Assembly (NCBI GenBank): GCA_963832725.1
Contig: CAWHVG010000005.1
Span: forward strand, 186,001-250,000
DNA from: JAEZBP01 sp963832725
GTDB lineage: Bacteria > Myxococcota_A > Polyangia > Polyangiales > Sandaracinaceae
Length of the DNA: 64,000 bases
Direction: 5' to 3'
Part shown: in pieces, positions 1 through 7,722 of the stretch
Numbering within the stretch: the first letter of the stretch is position 1
Layout of the letters: each line of letters begins with the position of its first letter
The notes under the pieces: model-generated
What the model was told of the DNA's origin: nothing
What the model saw: only the letters and a program-made list of their open reading frames with translations
Database searches by the model: none
Position numbers and translations under genes: made by a program

Positions 1-179
1 CCCCCGCAGGAAATGCAAAGCATTTTCGAGCAGGCTCGCGCCCGAGATCGGCGTCGAGAGCCGGCCAGATCGTGTTGCGAGTTCCGCGGAGGACATCTAG
101 AGCGGTCGCAGGCTCCGCGCCGGTCGGCCGCTCAGCGGGCACCGACCGGCGCAGAAGTCCTGAGAACGAGCCCCAGCAG

Positions 180-273
180 TCCCGGCCCGAGCTCCGCGCC
201 GGTTTTTCGCGCAAGTCGCACGATCCTGCACTTCGCTCGGGCCTCAGCGTGCCGAACGCCCGAAGTCCCGGGA
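180..273. repeat. Dispersed intergenic repeat, copy 1
   Basis: The element is bounded by GTCCCGG and CGGGAC and carries the family core: GAGCTCCG, then a CGCGCAAGTCGCACGA-type inner inverted repeat, then CACTTCGCTCGG. Its first 18 bases recur exactly at 63876. It lies just beyond the inferred end (281) of the cysteine-ladder gene, so it is intergenic if the frameshift reading of that gene is right. Confidence 0.6.
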
Positions 274-280
274 CACGTGC

Positions 281-860
281 TCAGGGTGCGCTTCCGCCGT
301 CGCTCGCACCGGCGTCGCCCGCGGCAGAGCCGCCATCGACCGTCGAGCCGCCGTCGCTCGAGCCGCCGTCCGTCATCGCTCGAGCCGCCGTCGGGCGCCG
401 ACCCCGCGTCGCTCGTGCGTCGAGCCGCCGTCGGTGTGGGTCGTGGATCCCGCGTCGCGGTCCCGCCGTCCGGACCGCCCGTGGTGACGCAACCCTCGTC
501 ACAGATGCAGTTGCCGAGACCCCCACAGGCGGCGGTGCAGCCGCCCGCGGGCGAGCACATGACGTCGCAGTTGCCGCTGTTCGTGCAGGTGGTGTCGCAG
601 TTGCCGCCGGAGCAGTCGAGGATGCAGTTCCCGGTGTTCTGGCAGGTCGTCGTGCAGCCGCCACCTTCGCAGTGGAAACTGCAGTTGGTGATGCCCTTGC
701 ACTGGAACTCGCAGTTGCCGTCGGGGCAGGTTCGGTCGCAGTTTCCGATCCCGTCGCAGACGCAGGGAGTCGACGACGTGCACGCCGCGTTGCTGTTTCC
801 GATGTGGCAGCCGCTCGCGATCAGGAGCAGGCCGGCGATCACCAAGCCATGACGCTTCAT
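281..860 (-). CDS. Cysteine-ladder lipoprotein (frameshifted 3' end)
   Basis: This is a secreted lipoprotein of unknown function. The start at 860 is preceded by a strong GGAGGTGA. The N-terminus MKRHGLVIAGLLLIASGC carries a lipobox (ASGC). Residues from about 25 to 135 form a regular Cys repeat with GNC triplets and the rough spacing C-x3-C-x4-C, about 16 residues per turn, which suggests a disulfide-stapled solenoid (inference). The C-terminus is a DGGSS/DAG linker. That linker switches frame at least once around 380-470: the starting frame runs on to 132 as Arg-rich nonsense, while another frame continues DGGSSDGGSTVDGGS and stops at 281. I take 281 as the true end. I do not recognise a named family. 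Confidence 0.6.
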
Positions 861-938
861 CGAGTCACCTCCAAGGCCCGTGATCATGCCTGAAACGGGC
901 ACAAAGGTGAAACGGGGGCGCAGAATTCCCGCTGCGCG

Positions 939-1735
939 TCACTCCGGGTCGTCGAAGCGGGGCGCGCGCTTCTCGAAATTGGCCTGCACCGCCTCGAGCT
1001 GATTCTTCGAGCCGAGGAGCGGCACCTGCAGCGCGCTCTCGAGCTCGAACGCCTCGCGCACGCCCAGCGCCGGCGCCTCGTTGAAGAGGCGCTTGCCGGC
1101 CCGGATGGCGTGCGGGGACTTGCTCGCGATGGTGCGAGCCGTCTCCAGCGCCGCCTCCACCGGGTCGTCGGCGAGGCGCGTGGCCAGCCCGAGCTTCAGC
1201 GCCTCCTCGCCGGAGACGATCCGTCCCGTGAAGGTCAGCTCCTTGGCCACGTCGAGGGAGACCAGCGACAGGAGCGTCTTGCTGGCGCTCATGTCCGGGA
1301 TCAGCCCCACTTGATCTCCATCACGCTGAGCTGCGCGTGGGGGTGGACGTAGCGGAGGTCGGCGCCGAGGGCAATCTGCAGCCCACCGCCGAACGCCACC
1401 CCGTGCACCGCGGCGATCACCGGCACCGGTACCTCCTGCCACACCCAGGCCACGCGCTGCGCCAGGTTGGCGGGGCTCTCTCCGCGCTCGGCCAGCAGCC
1501 GCGGCGCCGCGTCCGCCTGGCTCATGAACGCCATGAAGTCCAAGCCGGCGCAGAACGCCCGCCCCTCGCCCGAGAGCACCACCGCGCGGACGCCGGCGTC
1601 CTCCGCCAGGCTGCGGCCGGCCGCCACCAGCTGCTCGAACATCGGCAGGTCCAGGCCGTTTCGCTTGTCCGGTCGGTTCATCCGGACGTGGGCCACGGCC
1701 CCGTCGCGGGTCACGAGAACGCGCTCTTCACTCAT
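939..1735 (-). CDS. Enoyl-CoA hydratase/isomerase family protein (one frameshift)
   Basis: This crotonase-fold enzyme would act on acyl-CoA thioesters, probably in fatty-acid or branched-chain catabolism. From MSEERVLVTRDG (start 1735) the first part shows RPDKRNGLD, the oxyanion segment GRAFCAGLDF and HGVAFGGGLQIALGAD. The frame then stops at SVMEIKWG near 1311. The family continues with LIPDMSASKTLL, GRIVSGEEALKLGLATR and the C-terminal AFELESALQVPLLGS in the next frame, so one base is missing between WG and LIPD. Restored length is about 265 aa, normal for the family. Exact substrate is unknown. It is either a pseudogene or a sequencing error; a cluster of similar breaks elsewhere in the window favours error. 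Confidence 0.85.
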
Positions 1736-1826
1736 GAGCGGGAGGGTGGGCCGGACCGGGCCGCGCGACAACCGGGCTCGGTGATCATGGACGCTCGGGC
1801 GCCCCCGTGGAACAACCGCCGTCGTC

Positions 1827-2427
1827 ATGATGTCCCGAATCGCGTCGCTCCTCGTCGCCCTCGCCCTCTTGGCGGGCTGCGGCGCGGTCACCCGCTACGT
1901 CACCATCCGCCACCCGCTGCAGGTGGGCGGCGTCGACCCGAACGAGGTGCCCGTCGAGAGCACCCGCGGCGAGCGATCCCGCTCCATTCCCCGCGGCACG
2001 TTGGTCGACCGCGCCCAGCTCCTGACGCTCACGCCCAATCAGAATCTGCGTCCGCGTCTCGCTCTGGGCCGACCAGCTCCACCCCGAGCGGGCGCGCTTT
2101 CAGGGCTACCGGATCGCGCTGCTCGGCGACCAGCAGGGGGTGGAGAACACCTCGGAGCAGGTCCAGCTCGAGCAGGCCACCGTGGCGCAGTATCAGGGCA
2201 GGCGCCGGCGCACGCGCTACACCGGAGGCGTCACCGTGATGCGGGGCGTCGCCGTGCCCTTCATGTGGCAGATCACCCAGCAGCCGGCGACCATCTGCTT
2301 CCAGAACGGCGGGTTCATCACGCCCGAGAGCCGGCACCTCGTGGTCGAGCTCGCGGACGCCGGGTCCGGAAACCGCATCAACTTCGAGTGGGAGCTCGAC
2401 TCCTCGGTCGCGGCCCCGCGCCAGTAG
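1827..2427 (+). CDS. Small lipoprotein of unknown function (one frameshift)
   Basis: MMSRIASLLVALALLAGC is a lipoprotein signal with lipobox LAGC. After TLTPNQNL near 2048 the frame moves by one extra base. The downstream frame reads VRVSLWADQLHPERARFQGY and continues to GNRINFEWELDSSVAAPRQ, stopping at 2427. About 200 aa after correction. The body contains VEVEST/QLEQATVAQYQ-like hydrophilic stretches and no motif I recognise. The stop codon lies inside the first unit of the tandem repeat that follows. It is divergent from the hydratase, with a 91-bp gap. Confidence 0.55.
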
Positions 2428-2556
2428 CGGCGCCCCCGAGGTCCGCCTCCTTCCGTCTCGCGGCCCCCCGGCAGTCGCGGCGCCCCCGAGGTCCGCCTCC
2501 CTCCGTCGCGGCCCCGCGGCGGTAGCGGCGCCCCCGAGGTCAGTCTCAATCCGCCT
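2411..2556 (+). repeat. Three tandem units of 48-50 bp
   Basis: Units start at 2411, 2461 and 2509. Each reads CGGCCCC-N6-GT(A/C)(G)CGGCGCCCCCGAGGTC and then degenerates. The first unit contains the last codons and TAG stop of the preceding lipoprotein gene, so the array grew from the 3' end of the gene into the spacer. Confidence 0.8.
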
Positions 2557-2623
2557 CGCACCGAGCCCCGCGAGCCTCGTCGAGCGGTAGCCGCGCGCGC
2601 CTTTCCGATCCAAAACCCCGGCC

Positions 2624-3515
2624 ATGGTCTCCGCGATCTTCAATCCCGCCCGTTGGGCCCCCGTCGAGGGCTTCGACTTCAGCGACATCACCTACCACCG
2701 CGCGCTCGACGTGGGTGCGGTGCGCATCGGCTTTCACCGGCCGGAGGTGCGCAACGCGTTCCGCCCCAAGACGGTGGACGAGCTCTACACCGCGCTCGAC
2801 CACGCACGACAGCTCAGCGACGTCGGCTGCGTGCTGCTCACCGGCAACGGCCCCTCGCCCAAGGACGGCGGCTGGGCGTTCTGCGCCGGCGGCGACCAGC
2901 GGATCCGCGGCGCGGACGGCTACAAGTACGAAGGCGCCGAGGGCATCGACCCGGCCAAGCTGGGACGCCTGCACATCCTCGAGGTCCAGCGCCTGATCCG
3001 CTTCATGCCGAAGGTGGTCATCGCGGTCGTGCCGGGCTGGGCGGTCGGCGGCGGACACAGCCTGCACGTGGTCTGCGACATGACCATCGCCAGCCGGGAG
3101 CACGCCATCTTCAAGCAGACCGACGCCGACGTCGCCAGCTTCGACGGCGGCTTCGGCTCCGCATACCTGGCGCGGATGGTCGGCCAGAAGCGCGCCAGAG
3201 AGATCTTCTTCATCGGCCGCGACTATTCGGCCGAGGAAGCGGCGCAGATGGGGATGGTCAACGCGGTGGTTCCCCACGCGGAGCTGGAGAGCTTCGCCCT
3301 CGACTGGGCGCGGGAGATCAACGACAAGAGCCCGACCGCGATCCGGATGCTCAAGCTGGCGTTCAACATGGTCGACGACGGCCTGGTCGGACAGCAGCTC
3401 TTCGCCGGCGAGGCCACTCGTCTGGCCTACGGCACCGACGAGGCCAAGGAAGGCCGCGACGCCTTCGTCGAGAAGCGCCCGCGGAACTTCTCCAAGTTCC
3501 CCTGGCATTATCTGA
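2624..3515 (+). CDS. menB: 1,4-dihydroxy-2-naphthoyl-CoA synthase-like (MenB)
   Basis: MenB closes the second ring of the naphthoquinone nucleus in menaquinone synthesis. Family features visible are RPEVRNAFRPKTVDELY (residues 39-55), GWAFCAGGDQRIRG (83-96, CoA/oxyanion site), PGWAVGGGHSLHVVCDMTIAS (137-157), KQTDADVASFDGGFGSAYLA (164-183) and the typical end NFSKFPWHY. The open frame continues for another 97 codons through tandem repeats. A TGA at 3513-3515 is only one base out of frame right after WHY, the usual MenB terminus, so I place the end there and infer one inserted base. Length is then 296 aa. No other men gene is nearby. Confidence 0.85.
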
Positions 3516-3529
3516 TCCCGCTCCCACGG

Positions 3530-3697
3530 CCGTTCCGGGAGCACGAACCCTCCGCTTCCGTCGGAGCTCGAGGTCCGTTCCGGGCCCGTGCAACTAGCAC
3601 GAACCCTCCACTTCCGTCGGAGCTCGAGGTCCGTTCCGGGCCCGTGCAACTAGCACGAACCCTCCGCTTCCGTCGGAGCTCGAGGTCCGTTCCGGGA
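3530..3697. repeat. Dispersed intergenic repeat, copy 2 (tandem, about 2.5 units)
   Basis: Units of about 67 bp repeat the core CCGTTCCGGG, CGTGCAACTAGCACG (an inner inverted repeat), AACCCTCC-CTTCCG, CGGAGCTCGAG. The inner CGTGC/GCACG and outer CGAGCTCCG/CGGAGCTCG arms allow a two-stage hairpin. The same core is found at four other loci of this window. Confidence 0.8.
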
Positions 3698-3700
3698 GCA

Positions 3701-3721
3701 CCCCCTCCCTCAGGGAGGGGG
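3701..3721. terminator. Perfect 10-bp inverted repeat
   Basis: CCCCCTCCCT and AGGGAGGGGG are separated by one base and followed by GCCGGGGGG. It lies downstream of menB and its repeat block. It could be a factor-independent terminator lacking a T-run, or a cruciform site. Confidence 0.4.
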
Positions 3722-3899
3722 CCGGGGGGTGGGTGGCAAACGAGAGAGATACCACTCGGACTCCGACGGCAGAGAGTCGCCCTTTCGGGCCAACCTCAGC
3801 CGTAAAACCGGTCTCCGCTCTCGGCGAATGGTCGCGTGCGGCGCGGGGCTAGAAGCTCGGCTGTCGCGCGCACTGTGCGCGCGGAGACCGGAGACGAAC

Positions 3900-4190
3900 A
3901 TGTCCAAGAAGCACGGTGCCAACGAACAGCGCAACCCCAAGAACGAGAACGAATCCGCGCAACCGCGAGAACCGCCGGCCGCAGTCGACCCCGCAGCAGC
4001 CCGGATCGCCGGAGCGGCAGAGCCCGCCGCGGCCCAGCGAGCGCAAGCACTGATCGCGCACCCGTCGCCGCCGGGACACGCTCCCGGCGGCGGCGATCAT
4101 CTCACTCGGGGCAGCTCGGCATGCACTCCCCGTGGGTGCCCGGATTCTCGGGCGGCCCGTAGCAGCAGTAGAGCCCGCGCTGGCAGGTGA
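3900..4190 (+). CDS. Small hydrophilic protein, frame uncertain
   Basis: The start MSKKHGANEQRNPKNENESA has a GGAGA-type ribosome site. The uninterrupted frame runs 96 codons but its last third overlaps a strong hairpin (4066-4092) and the opposite-strand lipoprotein. A one-base shift near 3985-4015 would instead give a Pro/Gln/Ser-rich tail ending SERKH at a TGA at 4051-4053, just before the hairpin, giving a protein of about 50 aa. I prefer the shorter reading but cannot prove it. The charged, low-complexity composition gives no functional clue. Confidence 0.35.
   Translation: MSKKHGANEQRNPKNENESAQPREPPAAVDPAAARIAGAAEPAAAQRAQALIAHPSPPGHAPGGGDHLTRGSSACTPRGCPDSRAARSSSRARAGR
4066..4092. terminator. 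Bidirectional hairpin between convergent genes
   Basis: CGCCGCCGGGA (4066-4076) pairs with TCCCGGCGGCG (4082-4092) over 11 bp around the loop CACGC. It sits between the small plus-strand gene and the minus-strand lipoprotein stop at 4102. Confidence 0.6.
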
Positions 4191-4395
4191 GGTCCGCCGC
4201 GCCCCCGTAGTCGCAGCGCGCGCCCTCCCGCGCCCGCCGGCGGCCGCCCTCGCTGGGATCGTCCTGCCCCTGCGGTGCCTGCGCCTGCGTCGTCGTCCCG
4301 CCGCCACCGCCATCACTGGCGGCGCCACCACAGCCGACGAAGAACACAGAAGCCAAGAGAACCAAGATAGAGCCCGTACGTCGTATCTCGAGCAT
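4102..4395 (-). CDS. Small cysteine-containing lipoprotein
   Basis: A 97-aa lipoprotein. MLEIRRTGSILVLLASVFFVGC gives a signal segment with lipobox VGC, followed by a Gly/Thr/Gln-rich linker. The C-terminal half holds seven cysteines: ARCDYGGAADLTCQRGLYCCYG and HGECMPSCPE. This looks like a small disulfide knot. The start at 4395 was chosen because the hydrophobic signal follows directly. It lies 245 bp downstream of the TPR gene on the same strand. Function unknown. Confidence 0.7.
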   Translation of the reverse strand: MLEIRRTGSILVLLASVFFVGCGGAASDGGGGGTTTQAQAPQGQDDPSEGGRRRAREGARCDYGGAADLTCQRGLYCCYGPPENPGTHGECMPSCPE

Positions 4396-4640
4396 CCCTC
4401 GATTCTGCCACGCACCTACGGCACGGATCCATCGAGTCCTTCGCGCCTCAGCGCGTTCACCCGCTAGATGTGCTCGCCGGGAGTCGCAACGCACCTCGTG
4501 GGCGGGACGGGGCCCAGCTGCGGCGCGGGCCGACGAGGCGATACTCGGCATCGCCCATCCCTCAGGTGTGGCTGTCTCCGCGGCGTGCCACGACCCGCCT
4601 CCCACGTGAAGCGCGCAACCCGCCGCCCGCGAAGCCTCGC

Positions 4641-6614
4641 CTACTCGTCGCGGGGCGGGGCTTCGTGGCCGAACATGGTTCGGAGCGGGTCGCGGCTGAC
4701 GTGGTTGCTGCCGTCGAGGCTGTTGGCGTCGCTCTGGCTCAGGTCGATGCGGGGCGCGAACACGCGCTCGTGGAAGAGGCGCGCCAGGCGGGCGGTGTAG
4801 TCGTCGCGATCCTCGTTCGCCTCGGGCGGGCTGTCGCCGCAGGCCAGCACCGAGCCGGAGCGATCCGCCAGGCACGCGCGGTCCGGCCCGACCTGCACGG
4901 TCATCCCCCAGCCGGACACGTCGAAGCGGGCGCTGTCGTCGATGGCGTCGGCCAGCTCTTCGCCGCCGGCCGCGACCTCCATCCGCACCGGCACCGGCCA
5001 GCCCATCCGCCGGAACACGCCGGGATCGGACTGGAACGCGTCGCCGTAGGCTTCGCTGGCGCGCTCCGCGTCGCCCATCCGGCGCGAGGCCTCCGCGACG
5101 ATGGCCGTCACCCGCGCCCTGAGCATCGCCTCCGCCGGCTGTAGCGTCGCCAGCGCCCGGGTGGCCAGCTCCCGCGCCCGCTCCGGATCGTGCGAAGAGA
5201 GCGCGGCCTCGGCCTCGAACGCGTCGTAGTAGGCGTCGGACTCGGGTCGGTCGTCCTCGGCTCGCGCCCGCCGCACGGCCTCGTGGACGACGCCCGCGCC
5301 GAGCACGTCGGTCAGCTCGCCCACCAGCCACGGCGGCATCACGGCGCTCCGATGCGTGCCGATCATGAAGGTGCCGACCAGCCGCTCTTCGTCGGCCAGG
5401 TTCCGCGCCGCCACCCGGCCGCTGAGCCAGCCGTCGAAGCGATCTTTCTCGGCCCGCACCCAGGCCCAGGCCCGCTCGTAGATCGGCTCGCCGATCGCTT
5501 CTTCCATGCGCTGCTCGGCCCGGAGCCTCAGCGCGGCGCGGTGAAGGAGCGCGGCGATGGCCCGATCCTGCGCCGGATCGCGGCTGTTGTGCCCGCGCCG
5601 GTCGGGCGCCGACAACGCCTTGTCGGCATAGCGAACGGCCTCGTCGGAGCGGCCGATCACCAAGAAGAACGAGGTCAGCGCCCGCCGCCCCTCGTTGCGA
5701 TCGGCGTCGCGCACGTGGGGCGGCCGCTGCTGCCGGTACTCCGGGACCTGTTTGAGCGCCTCGAGCGCCTCGACGTAGCGGCCCTCGCGCACGTAGAGCT
5801 CGCCGAGCTCGACGTAGGGGTTTCCGTACCAAGACACGTGGGCCTCGACCGAGAGCTGATCGACTCGCTCCGCTTCGTCGAGCCGGAACACGCTGCGCGC
5901 GGCCTCGGCGAAGTTCGTGAAGTCGACCGCGTCCTGCGTGGCGGGATCGCCGCCGTGCAGCATCATCGCTTCGCGGCAGGCTTGGTAGCTCGCCTGGTCG
6001 GCGCCAGCCTCGAACTCGATGGCGCAGCGCGCGTTGAGCGCGATCTCTTCTTGCCGCGGGTCGCCGGACGCCAGCCCCAGGTTCGCGGCTTCCCTCGCGT
6101 CGTCGAAGCGGCGCATCTTCATGAAAGGCCACGCCCGCTCGGCGATGAAGTCCGGCTCGTAGAGGCGGCTGTAGAGCACCATGTAGTCGATCTGCTTCTG
6201 GTAGTGCTCCAGCTCGGCGTGGGTCCACACCAGCTCGCGCAAGATGCGCGCGTGCCAGCGCCAGGGCGCGGGCGGCGTGGGCTCCGAGCCGTACTCGCGC
6301 TCGAAGAGCGAGCGCGCGCGGTTCTCGTAGAAGAGCGCCTTGGCGAAGTTCGCCTCGCCGTAGTGGTGCACGTAGCCGAGCACGAAGTTGCCGACGAAGG
6401 AGTCGGGCCGCTCGCGGACGACGGACTCCGCCAGCTCGCGCGCCTTGATGTGATGGCCCTGCTGCGCCTCGGACCACGCGCGCTCCTCGTCGAGCTGCAC
6501 GCCCAGCTCGTCCGGCATGCCCGCCTGGAGCTGCGCGTGCACGACGGCGCCCGCCCCCATCACCGAAGCGGAGGCGAGCGTGAGCGCGAGCGCGATGCGG
6601 GCCGGGCGCTTCAA
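4641..6614 (-). CDS. Exported TPR-repeat protein
   Basis: A 657-aa secreted protein with signal MKRPARIALALTLASASVMGAGAVVHA. It is then almost wholly alpha-helical, with TPR-like helix pairs such as AQQGHHIKARELAESVVRER, VELGELYVREGRYVEALEAL, RSDEAVRYADKAL and DPERARELATRALATLQPAE. The final 120 residues (RMEVAAGGEELADAID onward) form a different small domain. It is the last gene of the DUF58-transglutaminase-MoxR operon and starts 4 bp after moxR ends, so it is probably translated with it. In such operons TPR proteins are thought to serve as scaffolds in the periplasm (family knowledge); the actual partner is not evident. Confidence 0.8.
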   Translation of the reverse strand: MKRPARIALALTLASASVMGAGAVVHAQLQAGMPDELGVQLDEERAWSEAQQGHHIKARELAESVVRERPDSFVGNFVLGYVHHYGEANFAKALFYENRARSLFEREYGSEPTPPAPWRWHARILRELVWTHAELEHYQKQIDYMVLYSRLYEPDFIAERAWPFMKMRRFDDAREAANLGLASGDPRQEEIALNARCAIEFEAGADQASYQACREAMMLHGGDPATQDAVDFTNFAEAARSVFRLDEAERVDQLSVEAHVSWYGNPYVELGELYVREGRYVEALEALKQVPEYRQQRPPHVRDADRNEGRRALTSFFLVIGRSDEAVRYADKALSAPDRRGHNSRDPAQDRAIAALLHRAALRLRAEQRMEEAIGEPIYERAWAWVRAEKDRFDGWLSGRVAARNLADEERLVGTFMIGTHRSAVMPPWLVGELTDVLGAGVVHEAVRRARAEDDRPESDAYYDAFEAEAALSSHDPERARELATRALATLQPAEAMLRARVTAIVAEASRRMGDAERASEAYGDAFQSDPGVFRRMGWPVPVRMEVAAGGEELADAIDDSARFDVSGWGMTVQVGPDRACLADRSGSVLACGDSPPEANEDRDDYTARLARLFHERVFAPRIDLSQSDANSLDGSNHVSRDPLRTMFGHEAPPRDE

Positions 6615-6618
6615 ATGA

Positions 6619-7674
6619 TCAACCCTTCATGGCCTGGCGCGAGAGCCGCTCGATCTGCGGCTGCATCGACTCGCGGATGACCACCACCGGATCGTCCACG
6701 CCGGGCGCGCACTCGATGCGGTGCTTGAAGACGTGCGGCGCCAGCGCCTCGAGATCACCCGGCGTCACGAAGTCGCGCCCCTCGACGATCGCCCGCGCCT
6801 GCAATGCAGGCATCATCAACACCAGAGAGCGCGTCGACGCCCCGGAGAGCACGCGCTTGTCCTCGCGCAGGGCCCGCGCCGAGTCGACGAGCGCTTCGCG
6901 GAAGAGCGGATCGAGCTTCACCTGCTCGCGCAGCACCGCCCGCGCGCCGAGGAGCTGCGTCCGGGTCACGCCCGGCAGCGCCGCCGCCACGTCGAGGTGC
7001 GGCGTCGGATACTGCGCCAACACGTCGAGCTCCGCTTCCCGCGAGATGTGCTTCATCTCGATCTTGAAGAGGAAGCGGTCGAGCTGCGGCGTCGGCAGCG
7101 GATAGGTGCCGGCCAGATCGAGCGGGTTCTGCGTCGCGATGACGAAGAAGAGCCGGTCGAGCGCGTGGGTGTCGTTGTCGACCGTGACCTGTTTCTCGGC
7201 CATGGCCTCCAGCATCGCCGCCTGCACCTTGGGCGAGGTGCGGTTGATCTCGTCGGCGAGCACGATGTGCGCGAAGACCGGGCCCCAGCGGAACACGAAG
7301 CGGCTCGTCTCGACGTCGAAGACGTTCGTGCCCGTGATGTCGCTGGGCAAGAGATCCGGGGTGAACTGGATCCGCCGGAACGCCGCGAAGTGCGGGTCGC
7401 GGTCGTCCCCGTCCGCCTCGATGGCGGCGCCGAGCGCGCGGGCCAGGGTGGTCTTGCCGGAGCCCGGATAGTCCTCCAGCAAGACGTGCCCGTCCGCCAA
7501 GAGCGCCGTCAGCACGAGATCGATGACCTCGTCCCGTCCGCGCACCGCCGAGCGCAAGCGCTCGCCCAGCCGCTTGGCCACCTCGTGGGCTTGCTCGACC
7601 GTCGTGACCGGCTCGTGATCGAGCAATCCCTCCGTCCTCAGCTTCGATACCGTCGCTTCCATCCGGCCTTCCAT
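6619..7674 (-). CDS. MoxR-family AAA+ ATPase
   Basis: MoxR ATPases act as chaperones that load metals or cofactors or assemble membrane complexes together with DUF58 proteins. The P-loop YPGSGKTTLARAL lies near residues 69-81. FAHIVLADEINR is Walker B, RSPK-type sensor ERTSPKVQAAMLEAM follows (here NRTSPKVQAAMLEAM), and FFVIATQNPLDLAGTYPLPTPQLDRFL is the family signature. C-terminal lid: GASTRSLVLMMPALQARA. The start ATG at 7674 lies in a TGAGAATG module; a second ATG at 7662 has GGAAGG in front of it and is an alternative. About 351 aa, normal for the family. Confidence 0.93.
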   Translation of the reverse strand: MEGRMEATVSKLRTEGLLDHEPVTTVEQAHEVAKRLGERLRSAVRGRDEVIDLVLTALLADGHVLLEDYPGSGKTTLARALGAAIEADGDDRDPHFAAFRRIQFTPDLLPSDITGTNVFDVETSRFVFRWGPVFAHIVLADEINRTSPKVQAAMLEAMAEKQVTVDNDTHALDRLFFVIATQNPLDLAGTYPLPTPQLDRFLFKIEMKHISREAELDVLAQYPTPHLDVAAALPGVTRTQLLGARAVLREQVKLDPLFREALVDSARALREDKRVLSGASTRSLVLMMPALQARAIVEGRDFVTPGDLEALAPHVFKHRIECAPGVDDPVVVIRESMQPQIERLSRQAMKG

Positions 7675-7722
7675 TCTCAACGTGTCGGCATTCTCAACGT
7701 GTCGGCATTCTCAGCGAGTCAG
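7672..7722 (-). promoter_or_regulatory. Triplicated stop/restart module before moxR
   Basis: On the minus strand a 17-bp unit is repeated so that TGAGAATG occurs three times, at 17-nt steps. The first TGA ends the transglutaminase gene (7711). Each of the next two units opens a four-codon frame, ATG CCG ACA CGT TGA, which closes on the TGA of the following TGAGAATG. The third ATG (7674) starts moxR. The layout is that of termination-reinitiation coupling. Confidence 0.6.
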
